A stretch of 8,073 bases of DNA from Bacteroidales bacterium (lineage in GTDB: Bacteria > Bacteroidota > Bacteroidia > Bacteroidales > Porphyromonadaceae): NCBI GenBank assembly GCA_004555765.1, contig SFHG01000064.1, positions 1 to 8,073 on the forward strand. The letters run 5' to 3'. Numbering within the stretch: the stretch's first letter is position 1; the number at the start of each line of letters is the position of its first letter. The translations under genes were made by a program, and so were the position numbers. The notes below the pieces were generated by a model. It worked only from the letters and a program-made list of their open reading frames with translations, ran no database searches and was not told where the DNA came from. Of the stretch, positions 1 through 5,725 are shown piece by piece.

Positions 1-320
1 CCTGGGAGAAGGAGGTCAGCGTCTCCATCTTCTTGGTGAAAAAGCCGTTGGAGGGGATGCCCATGAAAAATTCCACCGACAGGGGCACGCCGTCCCCGGC
101 CGCCCTCTTTTTGAGCACGCCGGTCTCCATGAGGTAGCCCCGGTAGGCCGCCGCCATGTCGGAATAGGTGTTGGCCGTCCCGCCGAGCAGGAAATATTTG
201 ACGGTGCGATCGCCGGCCGTCCGGTCGGGAATCAGCTCGCTGAGGGTTTTGGTGTCGAACACATTGCCCGTGAAATTGTATTCCACCGTCGCATATTTCC
301 GATAATCGAACTGAAAATAC
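1..320 (-). other. DUF5696-like segment fused in frame behind DUF4835
   Basis: The last ~105 residues of the open frame do not look like DUF4835. They contain GDRTVKYFLLGG, then SDMAAAYRGYLMETGVLKK, then a VPLSVEFFMGIP stretch and finally TLTSFSQ at the window edge. This order (R/K-Y-x-L-L, a YxxMAxxYRxYL helix, ETGVL, a G-containing hydrophobic strand, then M/L-T-x-F) is what I recall from the large DUF5696 surface proteins of Paenibacillus and clostridia. GC is about 60%, similar to the neighbouring DUF4835 part, so composition does not mark a boundary; I place the join between about 300 and 350 from loss of family similarity. It could be a real fusion, a downstream gene joined by deletion of recN, or an assembly join. 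The family assignment is by recognition only. Confidence 0.5.
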
Positions 321-1219
321 GCCCGGTAAACCTTATCCATGGCCATGTGGAGGGTGGCGGTCTCCTCCCCTGCCAAGTCCGGCAGATCGGATATGTCTGC
401 CGCCTTGGTGTCTCGGAGCAACTGCATCAATCCCGGGACTTGGTGCGTTTCCAGAAGCTTGACCCACTCGCGGAGGACGAAGAGTAGGGTCTCTTCGCTG
501 CCTTTGGTGCGTAGCTTGCTGTCCAAAATCTCGAGGTGAAAAAGCAGCCACAGTTCTCTGAACGCCCCGCCCCACTCGGTCTCCAATTCCTGCGGAAGCC
601 TATTCAAGTAGAGAGAAGTGCCGGTTGCAGACTCCCCGCTTCGTGCGAGCGGCGGCGTGGTGTATGCCCTTTCGTTGGTCTTGAGTGTCCTGAGGTAAGC
701 GTCGCCTCCGTTTAGGTCGAAAGAGTCGTAATACATTAGTAGAGCAAGTGTGGCGAAGTAGTGCACACGGAGGAGCAGCGGCTCGGTCGGGAGTTCACCC
801 CGACCTGTGGAAGGCGCGGTGAGCAGTGTCGGATCAAGCGGGATGCCTTCCTCCAACGCCGAAAAAATAATCGTCTCGTCCTCGGAATCGTATTCGGGTC
901 GGTAGGCCAGAAACCGTATGCTGCTAAGGAAAAGACCGTCCGGAGTCGTCTCCGGCGAAAAGCCGACTTGCACAAATACTTTCATAGGCCTTTTGGGAAC
1001 CAAGTCCAGACCCTCAGGCCTGCGGTAATCCTGAAGGGTGTAAAGGATACGCTCTCTCAGCCCGTCCGTCCTCGCCGCATCCTGGTGGGAAAGGTTCTCG
1101 AAGCGAACCTCCACTTCGGGGCGCATCAGCACCTGCGCCTCACTCACACTGCAAGTCGCAAGAGCCGTGACGAAGAGGGCAAAAGCGGCTCTCCCGATGT
1201 GTCGCAAAAGGCTTACCAA
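1..1219 (-). CDS. DUF4835-family secreted protein, partial, reading in frame into an unrelated-looking C-terminus
   Basis: The minus-strand frame is open from the coaBC stop region to the left edge of the window, with no stop and no right-to-left frame change. The N-terminus is a signal peptide: basic residues, then a hydrophobic run (AAFALFVTALAT), then a polar SVSEAQ end. I place the start at a TTG codon (1219); a second in-frame TTG at 1207 would give a shorter, equally good signal peptide, and no early ATG exists. The stretch YYDSFDLNGGDAYL at about residues 162-175 matches the conserved YDTFS..GG.PYF region of DUF4835, a Bacteroidetes family of unknown function. It is normally about 300 residues and is often encoded beside coaBC and recN. 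Here DUF4835 similarity fades near position 340 (about residue 290), where the family should stop, but the frame continues for over 100 codons. I am fairly sure of the DUF4835 part and not of the continuity. Confidence 0.7.
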   Translation of the reverse strand, partial: MVSLLRHIGRAAFALFVTALATCSVSEAQVLMRPEVEVRFENLSHQDAARTDGLRERILYTLQDYRRPEGLDLVPKRPMKVFVQVGFSPETTPDGLFLSSIRFLAYRPEYDSEDETIIFSALEEGIPLDPTLLTAPSTGRGELPTEPLLLRVHYFATLALLMYYDSFDLNGGDAYLRTLKTNERAYTTPPLARSGESATGTSLYLNRLPQELETEWGGAFRELWLLFHLEILDSKLRTKGSEETLLFVLREWVKLLETHQVPGLMQLLRDTKAADISDLPDLAGEETATLHMAMDKVYRAYFQFDYRKYATVEYNFTGNVFDTKTLSELIPDRTAGDRTVKYFLLGGTANTYSDMAAAYRGYLMETGVLKKRAAGDGVPLSVEFFMGIPSNGFFTKKMETLTSFSQ

Positions 1220-1220
1220 A

Positions 1221-1226
1221 TCCTCC
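1221..1226 (-). promoter_or_regulatory. Shine-Dalgarno-like GGAGGA upstream of the DUF4835 gene
   Basis: GGAGGA on the minus strand lies 1 nt before the TTG at 1219 and 13 nt before the TTG at 1207. Neither spacing is ideal, so it does not decide the start. Bacteroidetes use Shine-Dalgarno pairing weakly, so it may be incidental. Confidence 0.3.
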
Positions 1227-1234
1227 GGGCTTAG

Positions 1235-2446
1235 TTACTTCTTGAGCCAGGAAATGACCCAGTCCAAAATCTTCCCTGCTACGTCCGGCTTCGAGAGCAG
1301 TGGCAGCTCCATAACCTTTTCGTCGTCCACGAGGCGTACCTTATTGGTCTCGAACCCAAATCCCGTGTGCTCGTCCTCGAGACTGTTCACGACAAGGAGG
1401 TCAAAGTGTTTGCTGTCCTGCTTACGGCGTGCCTCTGCTTCATCAAAGCGGCTCTCCAGTCCGAATCCGATATGCAACTGATGCATCGGATCCTTCCTCT
1501 CGCCCATAATGGCAGCCACGTCGGGATTTTTCACGAGCGAGAGCTTGAGGTCATCGAGTTTCTCTCTCTTTATCTTGTCACCCGCACGCTCGGAGGGGCG
1601 GAAGTCGGCCACTGCGGCACAGAATACGGCTACGTCGTACTTGCCCTCATATTTCCGGCACGCCTCCAGCATATCTCTTGCGGAGATGACTTTCTCGATC
1701 TCGATGCCGGCACCTGTCGGATAAGAAGCCACGGGACCCGAGATGAAGCGCACGGATGCACCTCTGAGGGCGGCCTCTTCGGCGATGGCTTTGCCCATCT
1801 TCCCTGTCGAGTAGTTCCCGATGAAGCGTACGGGATCTATTTCTTCGTAGGTGGGTCCGGACGTGATGAGGATACGGGTTCCTTCGAGGTCTTTTGCCGA
1901 CTTGAAGCTGTCTTCGCAAGCTTTGAAAATAGCTTCCGGCTCAGCCATACGACCTTTTCCCACCAAGTGACTTGCCAATTCGCCCTCCGCTGCTTCGATG
2001 ATTTTCACGCCCCACTCTTCGAGCAGTTCGATGTTGCGGCGGGTAGAGGGGTGGCGGTACATATCCAGGTCCATGGCGGGTGCGACGAGCACGGGACACT
2101 TCGCCGACAGGTACGCCGTGACAAGAAGATTATCTGCCACGCCGCTTGTCATCTTCCCGAGCGTCGATGCGGTCAAGGGGGCGATGACCATCAGGTCTGC
2201 CCACTGACCCATTTCCACGTGACTGTGCCAATCTCCGCTGGCTCCGTCGTAAAACTCGCACTCCACGGGGTGGTTGCTGAGTGTGGAGAGGGTGAGGGGC
2301 GTGATGAAAGCCTTGGCATTAGGGGTCATAATGACCCGCACGTCTGCACCTGCTTTGACCAAAAGGCGGACGAGAGACGCACTCTTGTAGGCGGCTATGC
2401 CGCCGGTGACGCCGAGGATGATGTTTTTTCCGGAAAGAGTTCCCAT
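1235..2446 (-). CDS. coaBC: Bifunctional phosphopantothenoylcysteine decarboxylase / phosphopantothenate-cysteine ligase (CoaBC, Dfp)
   Basis: This cytosolic flavoprotein makes 4'-phosphopantetheine for coenzyme A: the CoaB half ligates cysteine to 4'-phosphopantothenate and the CoaC half decarboxylates the product. At 403 residues it is normal length. CoaC covers about residues 1-180: the FMN-binding GVTGGIAAYK (12-21), the catalytic histidine H76 in HVEMGQWAD, APLTASTLGK (89-98) and GVADNLL. CoaB covers about 190-400: SGPTYEEIDPVRFIGNYSTG (196-215), AAVADFRP (277-284), K-rich GDKIKREK and KNPDVA. Two active-site positions differ from E. coli Dfp: the usual PxMN asparagine is D126 (APAMDLDMY), and the lid cysteine of the ACG motif is S159 (ELASHLVGKGRM). 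From memory, AMD and ELAS variants are frequent in Bacteroidetes. The gene ends 15 nt before the DUF4835 start and lies 183 nt behind the exonuclease. Confidence 0.95.
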   Translation of the reverse strand: MGTLSGKNIILGVTGGIAAYKSASLVRLLVKAGADVRVIMTPNAKAFITPLTLSTLSNHPVECEFYDGASGDWHSHVEMGQWADLMVIAPLTASTLGKMTSGVADNLLVTAYLSAKCPVLVAPAMDLDMYRHPSTRRNIELLEEWGVKIIEAAEGELASHLVGKGRMAEPEAIFKACEDSFKSAKDLEGTRILITSGPTYEEIDPVRFIGNYSTGKMGKAIAEEAALRGASVRFISGPVASYPTGAGIEIEKVISARDMLEACRKYEGKYDVAVFCAAVADFRPSERAGDKIKREKLDDLKLSLVKNPDVAAIMGERKDPMHQLHIGFGLESRFDEAEARRKQDSKHFDLLVVNSLEDEHTGFGFETNKVRLVDDEKVMELPLLSKPDVAGKILDWVISWLKK

Positions 2447-2483
2447 AAGTTTATTTAGTATAGCTGTGAACCATCTTTTTTGT

Positions 2484-2579
2484 GGTACAGACCGAAAGTT
2501 TTTCGAGATACGGACCCGTGTGCTTTTTTCTCTCGGACCGATTTTACTTCGAGATACAGGCCGAAAATCGTACCCGTGG
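2484..2579. repeat. Degenerate dispersed GTACAGACCG-type repeats between exonuclease gene and coaBC
   Basis: The 183-bp gap 2447-2629 carries several variants of one motif: GGTACAGACCGAAA at 2484-2497, TTCGAGATACGGACCCGTG at 2502-2520 and TTCGAGATACAGGCCG at 2548-2563, the last two sharing TTCGAGATAC 46 bp apart. The same core (GGTACAGACCGA) is the end of the 23-bp tandem unit at 4914-5005. This points to a dispersed intergenic repeat family in the genome. I see no convincing terminator or promoter in the gap, although the repeats could form RNA structure between the two genes. Confidence 0.55.
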
Positions 2580-2629
2580 TGCGGCTCCTCCAGCTTTTCC
2601 TTACAAGAGAGAAACCGGCCTCCTGTAAG

Positions 2630-3403
2630 TCAGAGGGCGCTGTCGACCCGGACTTTAATCTGCTGGAGGATGTGCTTGGTGTCAAGCGGGAAGTCGTTGT
2701 CCATAATCCAATTGTAGTACGCCGGCTCCTGCTTCAGCACCGACTCGACCAATTTGCCACTGTGCTTGCCGAAAGCAAAAATCTCCTTGCCCTTGGAGTT
2801 GTATCCGATGCGTCCTGCAAGGTCGGCAGTCCGGACGTAGTGCGAAAATTCGTCCAGACCTGCGACATCAGAGGGAAGGTCGTCGTACATCTTCAGCTGC
2901 CCTTTGAGAACCTCAAACGTGGCACGGGTGTCTGCTTCGGCCGTGTGCGCGTTTTCGAGGTTTTTGCCACAATAAAACTCATAGGCCTTGGAGAGCGTCC
3001 GTGTCTCTTTCTTGTGGAAAATGACCTGTACGTCGATTACCTTGCGGCTGTGAAAATCTACCGGTACGGATTCCCTCAGAAAATGCTCTGCAAGCATCGG
3101 GATATCGAACCTCAGACAGTTGTAGCCGCCCAGGTCTGCCCCTTCCATAAATCCGGCTACCTTGCCGGCGATGTCCCGGAAAGCGGGTGCGTCCTTGATG
3201 TCCGCGTCGTAAATGCCGTGCACTTTGGACGCCTCCTCCGGTATCGGGATCTCGGGGTTCACCAGATAATGCAGGGTCGACTCTCCGCCGTCCGGATCGA
3301 TGCGGAGTAGCGAGATCTCGACGATGCGGTCTTTTGCCTGATTGGTGCCCGTTGTTTCGAGGTCGAAGAAAACGATGGGTCGCGTGAGTTTGAGTTCTGA
3401 CAT
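2630..3403 (-). CDS. DEDDh 3'-5' exonuclease, DNA polymerase III epsilon-like
   Basis: This is a 257-residue RNase-T/DnaQ-type exonuclease that removes 3' nucleotides with two metal ions. All catalytic residues are visible: D14 and E16 in FDLETTG (ExoI), N95 and D100 in GYNCLRFDIPML (ExoII), and H153 and D158 in HTAEADTRAT (ExoIII, DEDDh subtype). After the nuclease domain (about 8-175), residues 207-250 form a small second domain with FGKHSGKLVESVL followed by EPAYYNWIM and FPLDTK, which resembles the DUF3820-type module often attached to these proteins in Bacteroidetes. The gene starts 25 bp after the dnaN stop, so the two are probably cotranscribed. It may act as proofreading epsilon subunit or as a separate repair exonuclease; Bacteroidetes usually carry proofreading elsewhere too, so I leave the symbol empty. 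Confidence 0.9.
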   Translation of the reverse strand: MSELKLTRPIVFFDLETTGTNQAKDRIVEISLLRIDPDGGESTLHYLVNPEIPIPEEASKVHGIYDADIKDAPAFRDIAGKVAGFMEGADLGGYNCLRFDIPMLAEHFLRESVPVDFHSRKVIDVQVIFHKKETRTLSKAYEFYCGKNLENAHTAEADTRATFEVLKGQLKMYDDLPSDVAGLDEFSHYVRTADLAGRIGYNSKGKEIFAFGKHSGKLVESVLKQEPAYYNWIMDNDFPLDTKHILQQIKVRVDSAL

Positions 3404-3428
3404 AGGTCTGTGTGCTATTTTTCGTCCG

Positions 3429-4610
3429 TTACCTATTCCCGTAAAGTACGGGCATAATGGTAGCCGTGATTTCCTCCTCTTCCGCGTGATCCATAGGCGA
3501 GATCACGATGGCGCGTGAAGCATCGCCGATCTTGACGACTACACTCTCGCTCTTGAAGTTGTTCAGCACATCCTTAAGGAGGTTAGGGTCGAAATTCATA
3601 CTGACGGCTTCGCTCGAAGAAAAAGAGACCGGGATGTGTTCTTCGGCGCTGGACGAGTATTCGAGCAGTCGGGAGCGGATCACGAGCTCCTTCTCGGAGA
3701 TATCGAGAGAGACCATCGGGAGCGTCTGATCCGCGAAGATGGACACGCGTTTGAGCGCCGAGAGAAGGGTGGTGCGGTCTGCCACGAGTTCTTTGTCGTT
3801 GTTTTTCGGGATGACGCTTTCGTAATTCGGGTACCGCATCCCCAGTACACGGCACTGCAGAAGCAGCCCTTCGCAAGTGAAAGAGACAAAATTATCCGAC
3901 ACATTGACGAGGAGGGGCTGATTTTCCCTCTTGTCCAAGAGTGTCAGTAGAAGCTTGGCAGATTTTTTGGGAAGAGTAAAAGTGTCTTTCGCCTTTGAAG
4001 CAGAGCCGGAACCGGACTCGTCCTCCTGTAGCTCGTGGGAGAGACCGAAGTTGCGGTACAGACCGAGATAGAATCCGTTTGTTCCCACAAAGGCAATGAA
4101 CTCCGGGCGGGCATCCACGTGTACCCCGCTCATTACGCTGCCGTCCTCCGTCTGGGTCGTGTACAGGGTGTGGGACAGACCGCTGAAGAGGTCTTCTACC
4201 TTCATATCCAGCGTGTACTTATTCTCTCCGAGGGGCGTCGCTTCCGGGAAGTTTTCGGCTTTTGAGACGGGGATCTGGAAGTTCCCGTTGGAGTAGGTGA
4301 CCTGAAGGAGGTACTCCTCGGCGTTGAAGTCAAGCGTGATATTTTGGCTCGAAAGCTCACTGATCGGCGTGAGAATCTGCGCAGGAGCCACCGTGAATGC
4401 CGCTGTGTCCCCGTCGCTGACGCTGACGAGATCCATAGTCTGGTGCAGCCTGGTTTCGAGGTCTGTCGATGTGACGCTCAGTTTTCCGTCCGAGACTTCC
4501 AAAAGAACCGTCGAAGCACTCAACTGATTGCCTTTGATGTTGGAAGCGGCCAAGCGGCTCGCATTTTGTAGCAATTCGTGCAGTTCGTTGCTGGCAAGTG
4601 TAATCTTCAT
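3429..4610 (-). CDS. dnaN: DNA polymerase III beta sliding clamp
   Basis: The beta clamp is a ring-shaped dimer that encircles DNA and holds replicative polymerase and repair factors. The 393-residue product starts MKITLASNELHELL, has the three repeated clamp domains (about 1-125, 130-255 and 257-393), the RYPNYESVIP loop (259-268) and the C-terminal TIMPVLYGNR, which contributes to the hydrophobic partner-binding cleft. It is longer than the usual 366-375 residues, mainly because of a Ser/Gly-rich insertion at about 195-209 (QEDESGSGSASKAKD) between strands of domain 2. It is the promoter-proximal gene of the leftward block dnaN, exonuclease, coaBC, DUF4835. A mobile-type repeat lies only 53 bp upstream of its start codon, so its promoter is either inside that short gap or inside the repeat; I could not identify a consensus -7 element there. 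Confidence 0.95.
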   Translation of the reverse strand: MKITLASNELHELLQNASRLAASNIKGNQLSASTVLLEVSDGKLSVTSTDLETRLHQTMDLVSVSDGDTAAFTVAPAQILTPISELSSQNITLDFNAEEYLLQVTYSNGNFQIPVSKAENFPEATPLGENKYTLDMKVEDLFSGLSHTLYTTQTEDGSVMSGVHVDARPEFIAFVGTNGFYLGLYRNFGLSHELQEDESGSGSASKAKDTFTLPKKSAKLLLTLLDKRENQPLLVNVSDNFVSFTCEGLLLQCRVLGMRYPNYESVIPKNNDKELVADRTTLLSALKRVSIFADQTLPMVSLDISEKELVIRSRLLEYSSSAEEHIPVSFSSSEAVSMNFDPNLLKDVLNNFKSESVVVKIGDASRAIVISPMDHAEEEEITATIMPVLYGNR

Positions 4611-4663
4611 GGCGAAGTATCTTTATATTTGGGGTCGTTATTTTGTCTTTTGGTACAAAGAGA

Positions 4664-4838
4664 GGGTGTGTCAAAAGTGTTTTGCTCCACAAAACACCGG
4701 ATACAGCCTCGGAGGTGTGTATAAAGTTCGAAATGCAAGGCGCTGAGGCTGAGGGCGACGGGAGTGTACTCGGGTACTCTTGTCCATGTCCCGAATGCCG
4801 ATAGCAACGCCGCAGTTCGGACTTTTGACACACCTCCT
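4664..4838 (-). mobile_element. MITE-like element, copy 1 (inverted relative to copy 2)
   Basis: This is a ~175-bp non-coding element with perfect terminal inverted repeats: GGTGTGTCAAAAG at 4665-4677 and its complement CTTTTGACACACC at 4822-4834 (14 bp if the next base is counted). Read on the minus strand it aligns over its whole length with 5405-5580 at roughly 80-85% identity by eye, including a shared first 25 bases and the block TCGCCCTCAGCC. Near its left end GTGTTTTG and CAAAACAC (4677-4684 and 4690-4697) form a perfect hairpin. No transposase is encoded, which fits a miniature inverted-repeat element mobilised in trans. I see no clear target-site duplication. Confidence 0.7.
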
Positions 4839-4913
4839 CTTCGGTAAAATTACCAAGAAAAGGGGAAAGAAAAGATCTGTCCCCACATTTCGGGGCAATT
4901 TTGGCAGTGCCGG

Positions 4914-5005
4914 GACGATCGTCCGGCACAGACCGAGGTGATCGTCCGGTACAGACCGAGGTGATCGTCTGGTACAGACCGAGGTGATCGTCCGGTACAG
5001 ACCGA
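4914..5005. repeat. Minisatellite: four tandem 23-bp units without spacers
   Basis: Four contiguous 23-bp units lie at 4914-4936, 4937-4959, 4960-4982 and 4983-5005. Each ends in GATCGTCCGGTACAGACCGA with single changes (GGCACA in unit 1, GTCTGG in unit 3). The changed start of unit 1 creates a 12-bp perfect palindrome, GGACGATCGTCC (4913-4924). There are no spacers, so this is not CRISPR. A spacer-free 23-nt intergenic tandem repeat is the defining feature of the BrickBuilt MITE of Porphyromonas gingivalis as I remember it; I cannot confirm that the unit sequence is the same. Confidence 0.85.
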
Positions 5006-5049
5006 GGCTCCGCTCTATGTCCGTATGACAAAAACACCCCGGTCTGTAC
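4994..5049. repeat. Inverted copy of the minisatellite core closing the array
   Basis: GTACAGACCG at the end of the last repeat unit (4994-5003) is answered by its exact complement CGGTCTGTAC at 5040-5049, 36 bp further on. The pair could form a stem or mark the tail end of the repeat element. Beyond it, 5050-5124 holds only the lead-in to the promoter of the next gene. Confidence 0.5.
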
Positions 5050-5124
5050 GAAAAATTCCCCATCCCCGCTTGGCAAAATCAAAGCGTACACACCTTTCTG
5101 CAAAAGACTTTAGATAATTATTGG

Positions 5125-5132
5125 TAACTTTG
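5125..5132 (+). promoter_or_regulatory. Bacteroidetes-type -7 promoter element
   Basis: TAACTTTG matches the Bacteroidetes primary sigma factor -7 consensus TAnnTTTG exactly and is followed by CAGAAA, a common continuation in this group. No good TTG lies at the usual -33 distance. Transcription would begin near 5137-5139, only about 5-7 nt before the ATG at 5144 but about 57 nt before the in-frame ATG at 5195. Confidence 0.6.
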
Positions 5133-5143
5133 CAGAAAGAGAT

Positions 5144-5404
5144 ATGATTAAAACATTTATTTCCATCACCCGTAATAACTATACTGACAAAGAGATGACT
5201 ATCGACAAAATCGGAACAAATGCAGGTGCCGTTTGGCGCATCTTGGATGCAAGCGAAACGCCGCTTACCATCAAGGAAATCAAAAAAGGAACCAAGATCT
5301 CTATCCTTAACGACGTCTATCTGGCTATCGGCTGGCTCGCAAAAGAGGGCAAACTCGTTTTTGGAGACGAGGACAAGGATTTTACCGTGACCCTCCGCAA
5401 ATAA
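5144..5404 (+). CDS. Small winged helix-turn-helix protein (DUF2582 family)
   Basis: The 86-residue product contains, from about residue 20 to 75, IDKIGTNAGAVWRIL, LTIKEIKKGTKIS and DVYLAIGWLAKEGKLVF, which is the pattern of the DUF2582 winged-helix family common in Bacteroidetes (NAG.VW..L, helix-turn-helix, LA.GWL..E.K). Its specific targets are unknown; a nucleic-acid-binding or regulatory role is inferred from the fold only. Family members usually begin just before the IGxNAG motif, so the in-frame ATG at 5195 (Met18), preceded by AAAGAG, is a serious alternative start that would give 69 residues and a normal leader. GC is about 47%, below its neighbours. It is alone on the plus strand, between the minisatellite and MITE-like copy 2, whose first base follows its stop codon directly. 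Confidence 0.85.
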   Translation: MIKTFISITRNNYTDKEMTIDKIGTNAGAVWRILDASETPLTIKEIKKGTKISILNDVYLAIGWLAKEGKLVFGDEDKDFTVTLRK

Positions 5405-5580
5405 GGAGGTGTGTCAAAAGTCCGAACTGTTGCGCCCGTTTCGGCATTCAGGCTTGGACAAGAGTACCTTAGTACACTCCTGTCGCCCTCAGCCTTAGCG
5501 CCTTGCATTTTTGAACTTTATACGTACCTTCGAAAGGTTGTGTCCCGTGTGTTTTCCCGCAAAACGCTTTTGACACACCC
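5405..5580 (+). mobile_element. MITE-like element, copy 2
   Basis: This is the second copy of the ~175-bp element, in opposite orientation to 4664-4838. Terminal repeats are GGTGTGTCAAAAG (5408-5420) and CTTTTGACACACC (5567-5579), a 13-bp perfect match. The terminal hairpin is preserved by a compensating wobble: GTGTTTT (5549-5555) pairs with AAAACGC (5561-5567), whereas copy 1 has GTGTTTTG with CAAAACAC. Single-base indels between the copies change the reading frame, so the element is conserved as DNA or RNA and not as protein. It abuts the stop codon of the winged-helix gene and may therefore form the 3' end of its transcript. Confidence 0.7.
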
Positions 5581-5603
5581 GTACCTTCTTGCCGATCTTT
5601 TGT

Positions 5604-5633
5604 GCCGTACTCTGCTTACTGTGGAGTGACGGC
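5604..5633 (+). other. Weak hairpin downstream of MITE-like copy 2
   Basis: GCCGTACTC (5604-5612) can pair with GAGTGACGGC (5624-5633) with one bulged base and an 11-nt loop, followed by TTTGC. It could attenuate plus-strand transcription but lacks a proper U tract. Nothing else recognisable lies between 5581 and 5660. Confidence 0.25.
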
Positions 5634-5663
5634 TTTGCAAGCAGGCTTTTTCGCAAATAACAG

Positions 5664-5703
5664 AAGCATCCCCCCGGAAACATCTGTCTCCAAGGGGATG
5701 CTT
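5664..5703. terminator. Bidirectional hairpin terminator between winged-helix region and eno
   Basis: AAGCATCCCC (5664-5673) and GGGGATGCTT (5694-5703) form a 10-bp perfect stem. It is followed on the plus strand by TATTTAA and on the minus strand by CTGTTATTTG, so it can end transcripts from both sides. It lies 22 bp beyond the eno stop codon, the expected place for an eno terminator. Confidence 0.75.
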
Positions 5704-5725
5704 TATTTAAGGAAGAACCGTGAGC

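Noticed and set aside
736..975. Minus-strand open frame of 79 codons and the plus-strand frame 761-1234
   Set aside because: Both overlap the continuous DUF4835 frame, which has a signal peptide and family motifs; neither shows any motif.
1367..2458. Long plus-strand open frame (363 codons) antisense to coaBC, with similar ones at 2480-3310 and 5840-7003
   Set aside because: They lie opposite genes with complete family motifs, show no domain of their own, and arise because these genes avoid TTA, CTA and TCA codons.
4914..5005. CRISPR array
   Set aside because: The 23-bp units are in direct contact with no spacers and there are no cas genes.
4357..5103. Minus-strand open frame of 248 codons spanning the repeats and the start of dnaN
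   Set aside because: It is out of frame with dnaN, and its N-terminal half is translated tandem repeat and MITE-like sequence.
5411..5629. Small peptide beginning MSKVRT encoded in MITE-like copy 2, with a counterpart in copy 1 (4607-4831, minus)
   Set aside because: Single-base indels put the middle of the two copies in different frames, so conservation is at nucleotide level and not protein level.
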